Assembly (NCBI GenBank): GCA_947304115.1
Contig: CAMZAE010000001.1
Location: forward strand, 1 to 64,000
Direction of reading: 5' to 3'
DNA from: an uncultured Prevotellaceae bacterium
GTDB lineage: Bacteria > Bacteroidota > Bacteroidia > Bacteroidales > Bacteroidaceae
Length of the DNA stretch: 64,000 bases
How positions within the stretch are numbered: the stretch's first letter is position 1; each line of letters opens with the position of its first letter. The translations under genes and the position numbers were made by a program. Below the pieces are notes generated by a model that made no database searches, had not been told where the DNA came from, and saw only the letters and a list, made by a program, of their open reading frames with translations. Below, piece by piece: positions 31,442 through 40,800 of the stretch.

Positions 31442-32932
31442 TTATTTGCGATTTAGGTTATTTATCATAAACCAAAGTGAAATGATGAAGGTAAAGACTC
31501 CGCCTATCCAATATCCCAGAATTGTGTCGAGGCCGAAGCCGTTCTCTTTGTCCATCAGAATGAAGCAGGCACTCACGGCACACATAAAGACTGCGGGGAA
31601 GTAGCTGATGAGCCAAGACCAGCGGGGCAGAATGCCGCGTCCGTCAGTGCGATGCTTCAGGAAATGCGCGATGGTGAAGAAGGTGAAGGTCGCCAGAACC
31701 TGATTGAACCAAGAGACATAGAGCCAGAGCACCTTGAAGCTGCTGACATTCAGCATGACGATGGCGACGGCGAACAAGGGGGGGGTGAGGACGAGTCGCT
31801 TCAGGAGTGGCTTCTGGTCGTAGTGACTGAAGTCCGCCACAATCATTCTGGCTGCCCGGAATGCACTGCCGCCAGTACTCATCGGGGCTGCCACAATGCC
31901 AAGCACAGCAAGCACAAGTCCTGCATTGCCCAGCCAGTCGTTGCACATCCGCTCCACCAAAAGGCCTGGATTCATCTTGACCGTGCCGCAATTTGTCATG
32001 GCGTTATAGAGCTTCTCGTAAGGTGTAGCGCCAGCAATATCCATCAAATCGACGAACTTCATCGCGGCTGCTGCCCAGATGAGGGCAACCACGCCTTCAG
32101 TCACCATTGCCCCATAGAAGCAACGCAGGCCGTACTTCTCGTTCTTGATGCAGCGTGCCATCATCGGACTTTGCGTAGCATGAAAGCCGCTGACCGCTCC
32201 GCAGGCAATCGTGATGAAAAGACCTGGGAACAAAGGCGTATAGCTCACAGGATAATGGTCGCTAAAGGCTTCGGCTATGCTGGGGATATTACCTTCGTGA
32301 GTGAAGATGCCGAAACCGATGAGGACAGCCATGATGAGCAGTGCCGCTCCGAAGGCAGGATAGATGGTCCCAATGACCTTATTGATGGAGAATACCGTGA
32401 CGGCGAGGTAGAAGACAAGAATCAGGACGGTCCAAATCAGGTTGGTATCGGCGACGTCGAACAGCCTTAAAGTCAGTTGCTCCATCAGTCCTGCGGGAAT
32501 CAGCACAAAGGAAGCGCCCACGCAAATCATCAGGACAAGCGTCACGACTCGCATCACCAACCGGCACACGCTTCCAAGTTCGTCGCCAATAATCTCCGGC
32601 AGTCCCATTCCGCCTCTGCGAATGCTTATCATGCCCGCCATATAGTCGTGCATGGCTCCACCAAGAATGCAGCCCAGCACTATCCAAATGAAAGCAGCAG
32701 GGCCATAAAGAACGCCCATCATGGCTCCGAAGATAGGTCCTGTACCTGCGATATTGAGGAACTGCACCGTATAGACTTTCCAAGTGGGCATCGGGATGTA
32801 GTCGGCTCCGTCCTGCTTCGTGTAGCAAGGCGTCGCGCGATTCGGCTCAACGCCAAACACTTTTTCAACAAATGTGCCATAGATCAAGTAACCCAGCACC
32901 AAACAAGCCAAAGCGATACAAAATGTTAACAC
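31442..32932 (-). CDS. cstA: Carbon starvation protein CstA family transporter (copy 1)
   Basis: 496 residues, GTG start. It shows the same hallmarks as its neighbour: PMPTWKVYTVQFLNIAGTG, GAMMGVLYGPAAFIW, AMHDYMAGMISIRRGGMGLP, SGFHATQSPMMARC, VTEGVVALIWAAAAMKF, APMSTGGSAFRAARM. The number of spans is similar. It is first in the transcript, after a -7 box TACTTTTG (32991-32984). A run of eight G at about 31785 does not break the frame. Tandem paralogues with diverged spans and identical cores suggest an old duplication and possibly different substrates (pyruvate versus peptides or amino acids). Confidence 0.92.
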   Translation of the reverse strand: MLTFCIALACLVLGYLIYGTFVEKVFGVEPNRATPCYTKQDGADYIPMPTWKVYTVQFLNIAGTGPIFGAMMGVLYGPAAFIWIVLGCILGGAMHDYMAGMISIRRGGMGLPEIIGDELGSVCRLVMRVVTLVLMICVGASFVLIPAGLMEQLTLRLFDVADTNLIWTVLILVFYLAVTVFSINKVIGTIYPAFGAALLIMAVLIGFGIFTHEGNIPSIAEAFSDHYPVSYTPLFPGLFITIACGAVSGFHATQSPMMARCIKNEKYGLRCFYGAMVTEGVVALIWAAAAMKFVDLMDIAGATPYEKLYNAMTNCGTVKMNPGLLVERMCNDWLGNAGLVLAVLGIVAAPMSTGGSAFRAARMIVADFSHYDQKPLLKRLVLTPPLFAVAIVMLNVSSFKVLWLYVSWFNQVLATFTFFTIAHFLKHRTDGRGILPRWSWLISYFPAVFMCAVSACFILMDKENGFGLDTILGYWIGGVFTFIISLWFMINNLNRK

Positions 32933-32983
32933 CTTATTTTACTATTTGACTATTTGACAATCTCACAATTTATAATTCGATTG

Positions 32984-32991
32984 CAAAAGTA
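32984..32991 (-). promoter_or_regulatory. -7 element for the cstA operon
   Basis: Minus strand TACTTTTG, about 51 bases before the GTG start. No clear -33. The leader contains repeated TATTTGAC/CAAATAGT words. Confidence 0.5.
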
Positions 32992-33072
32992 CAAAAAAAA
33001 AACAGAATTACGCACCTGTCACCTCAAGAAATAATTGCAATGTCAACAATATCCCGGACAATATCTCGGCTG

Positions 33073-34449
33073 TTAGAGCGTTAGACTATGTGTGATGCAG
33101 TCTGGAAGTTCCTCCTGATAGTGCGTGACCATGACAAGCGTCTTGTGAGGACGCTGGCAGAAGTGTTTGATTATCTGGCGTACGAGACAGCGGTTGCGGT
33201 CGTCGAGGCCATGCAAAGGCTCATCGAGGATAAGTAGTTCGGGATCTTTCACGAAGGCACGCGCAAGGAGGCAAAGCCGCTGCTCGCCGCTGCTGAGTTG
33301 CAGGAACGACCGGTCGGCAATGCCTTCCACACCAAAGATGCGCATCCAGTCGAGACACGACTGCCTCTGCTCCGGACGTGGACGTACATAAAGGCCTACG
33401 GAATCAATCAATCCGCTTGCCACGACATCAATAGCAGGAATATCCTTGAGATAGGCTCTGTGCATCTCAGGGCTGACATAGCCGATGTGTCGCTTTATCT
33501 CCCAAATGCTTTCGCCCGTACCACGGCGGTGGCCGAAGAGTTCGATGTTGCAGGCGTAGGCTTGTGGATTGTCGGCACAGACAAGGCTGAGCAGCGTGCT
33601 CTTGCCAGAGCCGTTGGGTCCGCTGAGTGCCCATCGCTCGCCTTCATGCACGGTCCAATCAAGAGGCTTCAGGATGGTACGGTCGCCATAGCGTATGCTG
33701 ACATTACGGAAACGCAGTATTTCGCCGCCTTCCGCAGGATAGAAGTCTTTTTCGCTCAGGTCTCGAACAGGCAAGTCTGCTATCCATCGCCTTTTATCGT
33801 CACCTAATACAGGTTTGGGCAGGGCCGCATATTGCTTTCTGTACTCTGCAAGCGTCATCTTCGGAAGCAGTCGCAGGCCCTCCACAGGCAGGACATGTGT
33901 GATGAAGTCGGGAATATCGTCACGCTTGCTCAGGACAAGGATAACAAGAAGTCCGGCCTCTTGCGTCAGCGACCCAAGCAGGTTTCGGAAGTTGATGCGC
34001 GCTCCGGCGTCGAGGCCGATAAAAGGATTGTCGATAATAAGGACGCGCGGAGTGTTGGCAAGTGCCTTTGCTATCTGGTACTTGCGTAACTCTCCGCTGC
34101 TCAAGGAGATTATGGGAGTCCCTCCCACCGTCGGCATATCGTCCGCGATGTCGTGCTGGTTCCAGCGTTGCTGGTAGTAATATGTTCCGTCCTGCTCGCC
34201 ATAGGAATCGCGAAAGGAGATGTACTTCAGGTTCTCGCTTACGAGCCGCGATGTGCTTGGCGAGAAGTCGTATTGCACCTCGTTTAGGAGCAAAGGGTAA
34301 TGCCCCGTCAGGATTTCCACGAGGCGCGACTTGCCCGCAGCATTATCGCCAACTATGGCAATCTGTTCGCCTCGCTTTATCTCTAAATTTACCGGCTCAG
34401 CCATCCGCCAAAGCGGGTGACGGGGGATTCCGTTCTCTATCTTAATCAT
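33073..34449 (-). CDS. Double ABC ATP-binding protein (ModF/PhrA-like)
   Basis: 458 residues with two ABC domains and no membrane segment. The first has Walker A GDNAAGKSR and signature LSSGELRK. The second has GPNGSGKST, LSSGEQRLCLLARA and Walker B LLILDEPLHGLDD. In the first site the Walker A ends KSR rather than KS(T/S) and the Walker B is LIIDNPFIGLD (Asn replaces the catalytic Glu), so domain 1 is probably regulatory or ATPase-weak. ModF-type proteins in E. coli are of uncertain role (molybdate-linked or nucleic-acid associated). No transporter genes adjoin. It precedes the cstA operon on the same strand, separated by a promoter. Confidence 0.85.
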   Translation of the reverse strand: MIKIENGIPRHPLWRMAEPVNLEIKRGEQIAIVGDNAAGKSRLVEILTGHYPLLLNEVQYDFSPSTSRLVSENLKYISFRDSYGEQDGTYYYQQRWNQHDIADDMPTVGGTPIISLSSGELRKYQIAKALANTPRVLIIDNPFIGLDAGARINFRNLLGSLTQEAGLLVILVLSKRDDIPDFITHVLPVEGLRLLPKMTLAEYRKQYAALPKPVLGDDKRRWIADLPVRDLSEKDFYPAEGGEILRFRNVSIRYGDRTILKPLDWTVHEGERWALSGPNGSGKSTLLSLVCADNPQAYACNIELFGHRRGTGESIWEIKRHIGYVSPEMHRAYLKDIPAIDVVASGLIDSVGLYVRPRPEQRQSCLDWMRIFGVEGIADRSFLQLSSGEQRLCLLARAFVKDPELLILDEPLHGLDDRNRCLVRQIIKHFCQRPHKTLVMVTHYQEELPDCITHSLTL

Positions 34450-34482
34450 TGATGCTATACTTACTTGTCATTAAACAGCTTT

Positions 34483-34563
34483 GGTAGTTGGCAAACTTAA
34501 CGTGGGTAGTTGATAAACTTAACGTGCTTCGTTGAAAAATTTGGCGTGCGAAGTTTGAAAATG
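34483..34563. repeat. 22-bp tandem array upstream of the double-ABC gene
   Basis: Units start at 34483, 34505 and 34527, with a degenerate one at 34549. The first two are GGTAGTTGGCAAACTTAACG+TG and the same with GATAA; the third ends GGCGTG. On the minus strand each unit carries a dyad AGTT-N4-AACT. The first unit also contains TAAGTTTG (34499-34492), a possible -7 element for the downstream ATPase gene. The rest of 34564-34744 is AT-rich with no convincing gene. Confidence 0.8.
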
Positions 34564-34744
34564 AAATTTTCGTCATCATTCATCTGCTTCCTGTCCTCAG
34601 CAAAACGTACTTCGTCATCTTTGGAAACAATTGTATCTTGTTGTTCATCTTATAATCTTTTGCTTCTTTCTGTTCAAAACCATCTTATTTCAAGTTAACC
34701 GCGAAAGACTTTGAGGTGAACAAATAACTTTAAATCAATTCTAT

Positions 34745-35923
34745 TTATCGATATTCAACGAGTGGTTTACAATATGTCTTATTAACAACTCTGTCACGCA
34801 TAAGCTTCATGTCTGTAAAGTTTCTGCTGATGTTTTGCACAAGTTCTATATAGCTGTCTGTTCCATCATCCTTTTTATAATAATAAGGCTTTATAGATAT
34901 ACAGTTCTTGTGTTCAAATATTGTATTGAGCAAAGTACGGTCTGAGTTGCCACAAGAATGCCCCATAATGCATACTTGGAATAACTTAGAGTCCATGAAT
35001 GCCAATGCCTTTCTATAGTTGTCTGACTCCTGATACCTTATGGTCTTGATATTTGTTAGACACTCATTATTATTAAGGTTCTGGAGCTTTTTGTATTTGT
35101 CTTCAAACTCATCCCCATAGCCAAAAATCATGCTATCAGGGGATTCTAATACCCCGTGTATATGATTAAGACTAAAGATGTCTCTATTTTCTATATATTC
35201 GTTAGCAGTCTTTGTATAATTGAAGTTCAACAGCATGATATTTTCAGGAAGCATGTATGCTCTTGGATATTCAGTATAAAGCGTAGGATCTTCTTTGAAT
35301 TTATCAACTCTGTGAATATCTCCAGACATTATGGGATTTATTCCATAATTGTTAAGTTTTACTTCCCAGATATCTGTTTCCTGTTTGTTACACCACTCTA
35401 TATATTTATTCAGCTTTTCTTTGGCTTCAATGGATATATCGGACGACTCTATGGGTGCATATATTTTCTTTTTAATATCTTCAATAACAGAGATGTCCTG
35501 TTGATTGATGGTTGTCAGATATTTCGTTAATAGTGCTTGAATATATTGAAGTTGTTTGTTTAGTGTTGCTATTTCTTGCTCTGAATACACTTCTAATGCA
35601 TGATATTCCAACAATCTGTAATACTCGTTTTCTATATCAACCCATCCCTTTGTTTCTACACTTTTAATGATATTCGAGAAGAAAGGTGTATATTCATACT
35701 TGTCACCTGATTTTATATTAAAATTATCACTGTGTCCCCAAAACTTATCTGGTATAATTGACGAACTAATGATTTTACATAAGCCATCATCAGTTACTCG
35801 ATTATGGCTATTATAATGATTCTCCTTTCTTTGAACCCAATACCAGTTTATGAAATCTTCATATTTGGTCTTGAGTCCATGAGCCAAATCAAATCCGTTG
35901 CCTATGAGAACGAGTCTATTCAT
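34745..35923 (-). CDS. AbiH family abortive-infection-like protein
   Basis: 392 residues. It opens with the AbiH hallmark MNRLVLIGNGFDLAHGLKTK, followed by YEDFINWYW. A helical middle with YLLTKYL and KEKLNKYIEW follows, then NFNYTKTANEYI, NHIHGVLESPDSMIFGYGDE and a conserved IMGHSCGNSDRTLLNTIFEH near the C-terminus. AbiH proteins reduce phage production in some systems; the molecular activity is not established. The gene overlaps the DUF3800 stop by 8 bases and is the last of four tightly spaced minus-strand genes. It is AT-rich (many AAT/TAT/ATA codons) compared with flanking housekeeping genes, consistent with horizontal origin. Confidence 0.85.
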   Translation of the reverse strand: MNRLVLIGNGFDLAHGLKTKYEDFINWYWVQRKENHYNSHNRVTDDGLCKIISSSIIPDKFWGHSDNFNIKSGDKYEYTPFFSNIIKSVETKGWVDIENEYYRLLEYHALEVYSEQEIATLNKQLQYIQALLTKYLTTINQQDISVIEDIKKKIYAPIESSDISIEAKEKLNKYIEWCNKQETDIWEVKLNNYGINPIMSGDIHRVDKFKEDPTLYTEYPRAYMLPENIMLLNFNYTKTANEYIENRDIFSLNHIHGVLESPDSMIFGYGDEFEDKYKKLQNLNNNECLTNIKTIRYQESDNYRKALAFMDSKLFQVCIMGHSCGNSDRTLLNTIFEHKNCISIKPYYYKKDDGTDSYIELVQNISRNFTDMKLMRDRVVNKTYCKPLVEYR

Positions 35924-37082
35924 CTACAATGTTTTCTTTGTTTACAATTTCACATAGTTGATTTAGAATCCCATATTCTTTATGCTTCAGCACACCATAT
36001 TTGCCAACAGATTTCTCTTGCAAAACATTGTTAAGTATATGACATCTTTTTAACTGAGGAATAACGTTATCCCTTAATCGGTCATAAAAATCAGCCAATT
36101 CCTTTTCACTTGTTGGAAATTTGTATCCTTTTTTCCCTTGTGGACTTATTATTACTGCTCTCCGACTTCTTAAAAATGAGATTTTTGAAATGGGGTCTCC
36201 TATCTCAATACCGCGCTTTTTAAGATTTTGTTTAATTTCCTTTGATGAAATAACTCTAAAAGGATTGCGTGTAGATTCTTGTATAAGATACTTTATTAGT
36301 TCGACTCCTTCACTATCACTATTTTCATATAACTCAATATATTGTTTTGCGGTTTCCAATGATAGATAATAGAGTTCCTTGTCAAAACGTTCACTAAAAA
36401 GATTTTCTGCTGCAAATAGTGTAATAGATTCCCATGGAAACCACTCTATCGTTACATTACCGCTTATTATGTTATGAATATGCTGTGCTTGCTCTTTATC
36501 ATATTGATGGCAATAATACTTACAAATCGTACCGGCATAAACATCTGCATATTGCAATAGTATTTCTTCTTTGGTGTCCTCGGCAAGTCGGAAAGTATTA
36601 TACGAGAACAATGTTTTTCCCATTATTCCATGTTCAATCATGTATTGTTTAAGAGAATTCTGAAATTCGGGATAGCCTAATTTATCAAATACAATATGTA
36701 TTTCATCGTAATCTTGAAGGAATCGTTTTGATAATAAACGCTGAAAATACTTAATATATGAGGCCTTGTATTGTAACCCCGAATCTTTATCAATTTTAGA
36801 TTTGTCTATAACTAATGAAATTACGTAATGTTCGACACCTTTAAAAGCCATTAGCACTTTAACCCTTTTATTGTAGTTCAGATTTTGAGATTTAATATAT
36901 CCTTGTTGAATGTTATTATTCTTAATAATCGTTTGCAAGAGATTCTTTGCCGAATCAACATCCTCCTCTTTAATAATCACCGCGCTATATACCATATAAG
37001 GTAACACACCGCTCTTCTCAAGTTCTAATGATGGTGTTCCGCTTTCGTCTATATAAATATAGGCTTTCATTGCTGTCAACAT
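35916..37082 (-). CDS. DUF3800 (RNase H-fold) protein
   Basis: 388 residues from ATG 37082; ATG 37070 (MKAYIYIDESG) is an equally good start. The N-terminal DUF3800 domain has YIDESGTPSL (first acidic motif), a central HIVFDKLGYPEFQNSL, and LLQYADVYAGTICKYY as the last acidic motif, as expected for a predicted RNase H-like nuclease. From about residue 240 there is an extra basic helical domain with SKEIKQNLKKRGIEIG, SRRAVIISPQGKKGYKFPTS and HILNNVLQE, which could be a winged-helix DNA-binding part. DUF3800 genes often sit in defence or mobile regions. It lies between the TIR-like and AbiH genes. Confidence 0.75.
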   Translation of the reverse strand: MLTAMKAYIYIDESGTPSLELEKSGVLPYMVYSAVIIKEEDVDSAKNLLQTIIKNNNIQQGYIKSQNLNYNKRVKVLMAFKGVEHYVISLVIDKSKIDKDSGLQYKASYIKYFQRLLSKRFLQDYDEIHIVFDKLGYPEFQNSLKQYMIEHGIMGKTLFSYNTFRLAEDTKEEILLQYADVYAGTICKYYCHQYDKEQAQHIHNIISGNVTIEWFPWESITLFAAENLFSERFDKELYYLSLETAKQYIELYENSDSEGVELIKYLIQESTRNPFRVISSKEIKQNLKKRGIEIGDPISKISFLRSRRAVIISPQGKKGYKFPTSEKELADFYDRLRDNVIPQLKRCHILNNVLQEKSVGKYGVLKHKEYGILNQLCEIVNKENIVDE

Positions 37083-37118
37083 TTTATTACACCTTATCTA
37101 TAACGCTTTGTAAGTTCT

Positions 37119-37868
37119 TCAAATTAAATTATCAGCACTTACATTATATCCACAATTTCTAAGTTCCTTTACTAACATTAGTTTCCAATTCTCATGTATA
37201 GAAGCATAGCAAACGCCGTTGATATCACTTGGCATTTCAATATCATCTTCTAATAGCAAAAACACATTTGAGCGTTTAAGTTTAGCCATAAAGTACCCCA
37301 TCTCTAATATGACATTTTGCCTTGCACGAGGTTTGTATCCTTCTTCTTTTACAGCTTTCACTTCATCATCCGCTGTCATTAGTATTATTGAGTAATTAAC
37401 TTTCCCACTATATTCTTCAAACTTTTCAATAATAGTTTTACCTCCATTAGCTTGTTCACTTAGAATAATTGGTTTCAATCCCAACTCTAATAATACTGCT
37501 TTGACTTCATTTTTCAATGCTTTGTTATGGCCATGAACAATAAAAACTTTATTACTTGGGGGAGTAGAAGTATTTTCTTCTTTAGCAGAAGACTCGTCTC
37601 CTTGAGGCAACAATGCTTTTAATATGTTCAGCATTTCATCTAAATATTGGAAATCGTAGCGGCTGTTAAAATCTAAATTTAAGGCTGCTGTAGTAAATCT
37701 CATTTTGATAAACTTACTAATCTTAAGCTTATCTACATATATAACACATTGGTTTTTCCAAATAGATGCATCTTCTTTAAGTGCATTACTCACGATTTTA
37801 TTTCGGTTCTTGGAAACATTCTTTTTTATTTCCATTCCCCTCTCTATAAGTGATGTTAATATGTCCAT
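37119..37868 (-). CDS. TIR-like nucleotide-binding protein (Cap12/PycTIR-type)
   Basis: 249 residues. The N-terminal region of about 105 residues is helical and of unknown function. From about residue 108 there is a TIR-like domain of the CBASS/Pycsar effector type: KVFIVHGHNKALKNEVKAVL, LKPIILSEQANGGKTIIEKFE, YSIILMTADDE, RARQNVILEMGYF (with the candidate catalytic Glu), SNVFLLLEDDIEMPSDINGV. Such domains degrade NAD+ or signal when triggered. No cyclase gene is adjacent, so the trigger must come from elsewhere or from the neighbouring restriction enzyme. It starts 10 bases after the restriction-methylase stop, and both proteins begin with MDIL. Confidence 0.85.
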   Translation of the reverse strand: MDILTSLIERGMEIKKNVSKNRNKIVSNALKEDASIWKNQCVIYVDKLKISKFIKMRFTTAALNLDFNSRYDFQYLDEMLNILKALLPQGDESSAKEENTSTPPSNKVFIVHGHNKALKNEVKAVLLELGLKPIILSEQANGGKTIIEKFEEYSGKVNYSIILMTADDEVKAVKEEGYKPRARQNVILEMGYFMAKLKRSNVFLLLEDDIEMPSDINGVCYASIHENWKLMLVKELRNCGYNVSADNLI

Positions 37869-37878
37869 ATGCTAATTG

Positions 37879-40800
37879 TTATTTCTCCATCAATCCGTCT
37901 ATTTCCTGCATCAGTCGCTCTGTCTGCTGTAACACATAGATGATACTCTGGTAGTGCTTCACATCTTCGAAACTTAGTGTTAGGCCTTTGCGGTCTTTAA
38001 GCCATTTCTGTGCAGGCTGATATCCGCCAATATAGAAGTTCCAAGCGGATTCTGGTACACCTTCGAAGTATTGCTCACTATTGATATATACGCGGTCCTG
38101 CTCCCAATAATAGCAATCGACTTGCAAAGTGCCTACGGCAGGGAATGAGACGCCTATCTGGTTGGGCAGACCTTCCATTAGATGCAATTTGCGAAGTTTT
38201 GTCCCAAGGGCTGCAAGAGTATGATAGCGTTCTGCATCTGTTGGATATGGAATGCGAGGGAAGTCTATCTTCAGGAACTCCTTGTAGCGTTCACGATAAG
38301 TGGGAGAATGGAGCACAGCATAAATGTAGTCGAAGAGTTCCAACGACTCTGCTTGTTCGCCCAAAGACTGCTCTATTTGTTGAACGATTTGAGGGTTTAA
38401 GTTTGGAATGTCTTCATCTCCGTAATGAATAAAAAGTGGCGATGAATAGCTTCTTGCAGAGTGGAAGTTACCTTCGCAGGGATATTGAGACAAAAAAACA
38501 TGCTGCCAGTTTTCAGAGTTTTCTGCCGTCCTTCGCCAGTGCATAGCAAGATTATTCCTTTTGAAATTACATATTAACTTTGGTCTTGAACGAAGTGCAT
38601 ACTTGGGATTAAGGTAATAGTGGCGATTGTCAAAAGGTTTATAAGAAACAATATAAAAGTCTCCTTCTTTTGGTTCTATGCCGTTCTGGATAAGTTTTTC
38701 TATCAAACTTTCCTTTGTAAAGTCCATTAAAAGGGCATCGTTTGATGTAGTTATTCCACTTGAACAGAGATGAAAGAGTTCATCTATCTTAAATCCCTTT
38801 TCATATTCATTTAGTAGAGAATCATCCTTGGGCACGAAGAAATAATTGGGAGCCTCAGGAAAGACTTCTTGCCAATAATCATCACTCCACGAAAGACCAT
38901 CAAGAATGTTGTATTTGTCTAGTCGACTGCCGTAAATCTCATGATGGAAAACTTGTGCGAGGGTGTTGGTCTGCTTTTTTCCTGTTTTTACAAAAATGTT
39001 GATTGACACACCTTGCATGATGTCAAAGACATTTTCATCCTTGCTCCCATCAGGACAAGTTTCGTGTTTTCGAGTGTTTCCATGAAGGTCGAGAATATAC
39101 ACCTTATCGTAAGACTCAAGCATTGATTTTCGCATTTGGCGCTGAATAACCCCATTTATAAATGAGTTATTTGATATAAAGGCCAAGATACCCTCACCAT
39201 TCTTATTAATATAATATTGCCCAAGGCGATAGAACTTGATGTAGTCATCACTAAGAGGCTGGATGTTTCTTTCGTTCAAGTCCTTCTTATAGTCAGCAAT
39301 AAGGTCCGTTATCCATTTGCCATTGTTCTGGCTGCTGATGCTATACGGCGGATTACCTATCATCACCATTACAGGATAGTCGCGCTTGATAACATTGGCT
39401 TCTGTGGCTTCGCGGCTGAGCCATTGGGAGAAGAGGGTGCGAGGCTCGTTGTTGCTCTCTTCAAGGGAGTTGGTCAGATAGACTTGCAGACGCTTGTCCG
39501 TCTTGTGCTGATAGCCTGTCTCAGCAAGCAACATGTCGAGCTTGACGTGGGCAACAGCATAAGAAGCCATCAGTATCTCGAAGCCGTGCAGACGAGGCAG
39601 AAGATGTTGCTCTACATATTGCTGCCAGATACCTTGATTGCCGCGATAATGGTCGTATATCTGATTCACCACCTCTGCCAGGAACGTACCTGTTCCTGTG
39701 GCTGGGTCGAGAATCTGCACTTTGTGGAAGGATTTCGTGGTGTGCTTCATTCCGTCCTTTGTACGGCGGTCATAGCGTTGCTCTTCCGACACTTCCTTTT
39801 GTATCGTCGAGTAGTCAGCAAGTCCTTCAGGTAATCCGAACTCTGTCTTTAGAATTTCATCTACAGCCCTCACAATAAAGCCCACAACAGGCTGAGGCGT
39901 GTACCAAACACCCTTTGCCTTTCGCAACTTGGGATTGTACTCCGAAAGGAAGTCCTCGTAGAAATGAATCATGGGGTCGTGATGGCGTTTGTCGTTGCTA
40001 TAATTTGCCATCAACTTTTGCAAATCTGTAGCCTGAAAGACTGTCACCAAATCGTCAACCACCCAAGCAATTCGCTCGTCGAGGTCGTTGCCAGCAATGT
40101 TATTGAATATCTGACGAAGGAAGGGGTTGGTCTTGGGAATGAGACGAGCAGCTTCCTCACGACTGAAGTCCTCTGGTGTATCATCATGCAGGCGGGCAGC
40201 AAACATGCCGTAAGCAATCGTCTGGGCATAGATGTCTGCGAAGTCCTCTTTCTTCAAATCCTGTATAAGCACGAGTTTGAACGCTTCATATTGTCCCCGC
40301 AGGTTGTCGTTCTCGAAAGTGTCTTCCTCATCGTTCATCGCCGTCTCGATGATATTTGCCAACAGTCGGGCTTTACCTGCCATCAGTTTTGCAAGGCGAG
40401 GTGCAGAAGTGATGCGCTGGATGGCTAATGCTCCCAAGTGCTGAATCATGCCGATGAACTTATCTTCCGCCTCAGCTATGCCTACAATCTTATCTCCTCT
40501 TGTCTCTGCAATCCTCACGCTATCCACGAACTCGCCATTTTCGTAGAGGTGAAAGTCCAGATAGTCAGTAAAGATGATATAGTCAAGAGCCTGCTTGTAG
40601 CGGTCGAACTGCTCTTTATGACCGTTCTTGTTGCGTCCGTCAAGGTCGTTGTCGTTCACATCCTTTGCCTCCACAAAGAAGACAGGCAGATGGTCTTTCT
40701 CGCGAGAAATGATATAGTCAGGCGCTCCGCACTCGAAGTGCGCAGGCTCATTTGTCACAATCATCTTAGGCAAAAGGCTTTGCAAGAGGTCTTTCAAGGC

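Noticed and set aside
31780..31800. Possible frameshift at a run of eight G in the upstream cstA gene
   Set aside because: The reading frame continues with conserved CstA sequence on both sides of the run.
34510..34698. 62-codon plus-strand frame after the 34483 array
   Set aside because: Low complexity Ser/Leu peptide partly built from the repeat; no start context and no recognisable domain.
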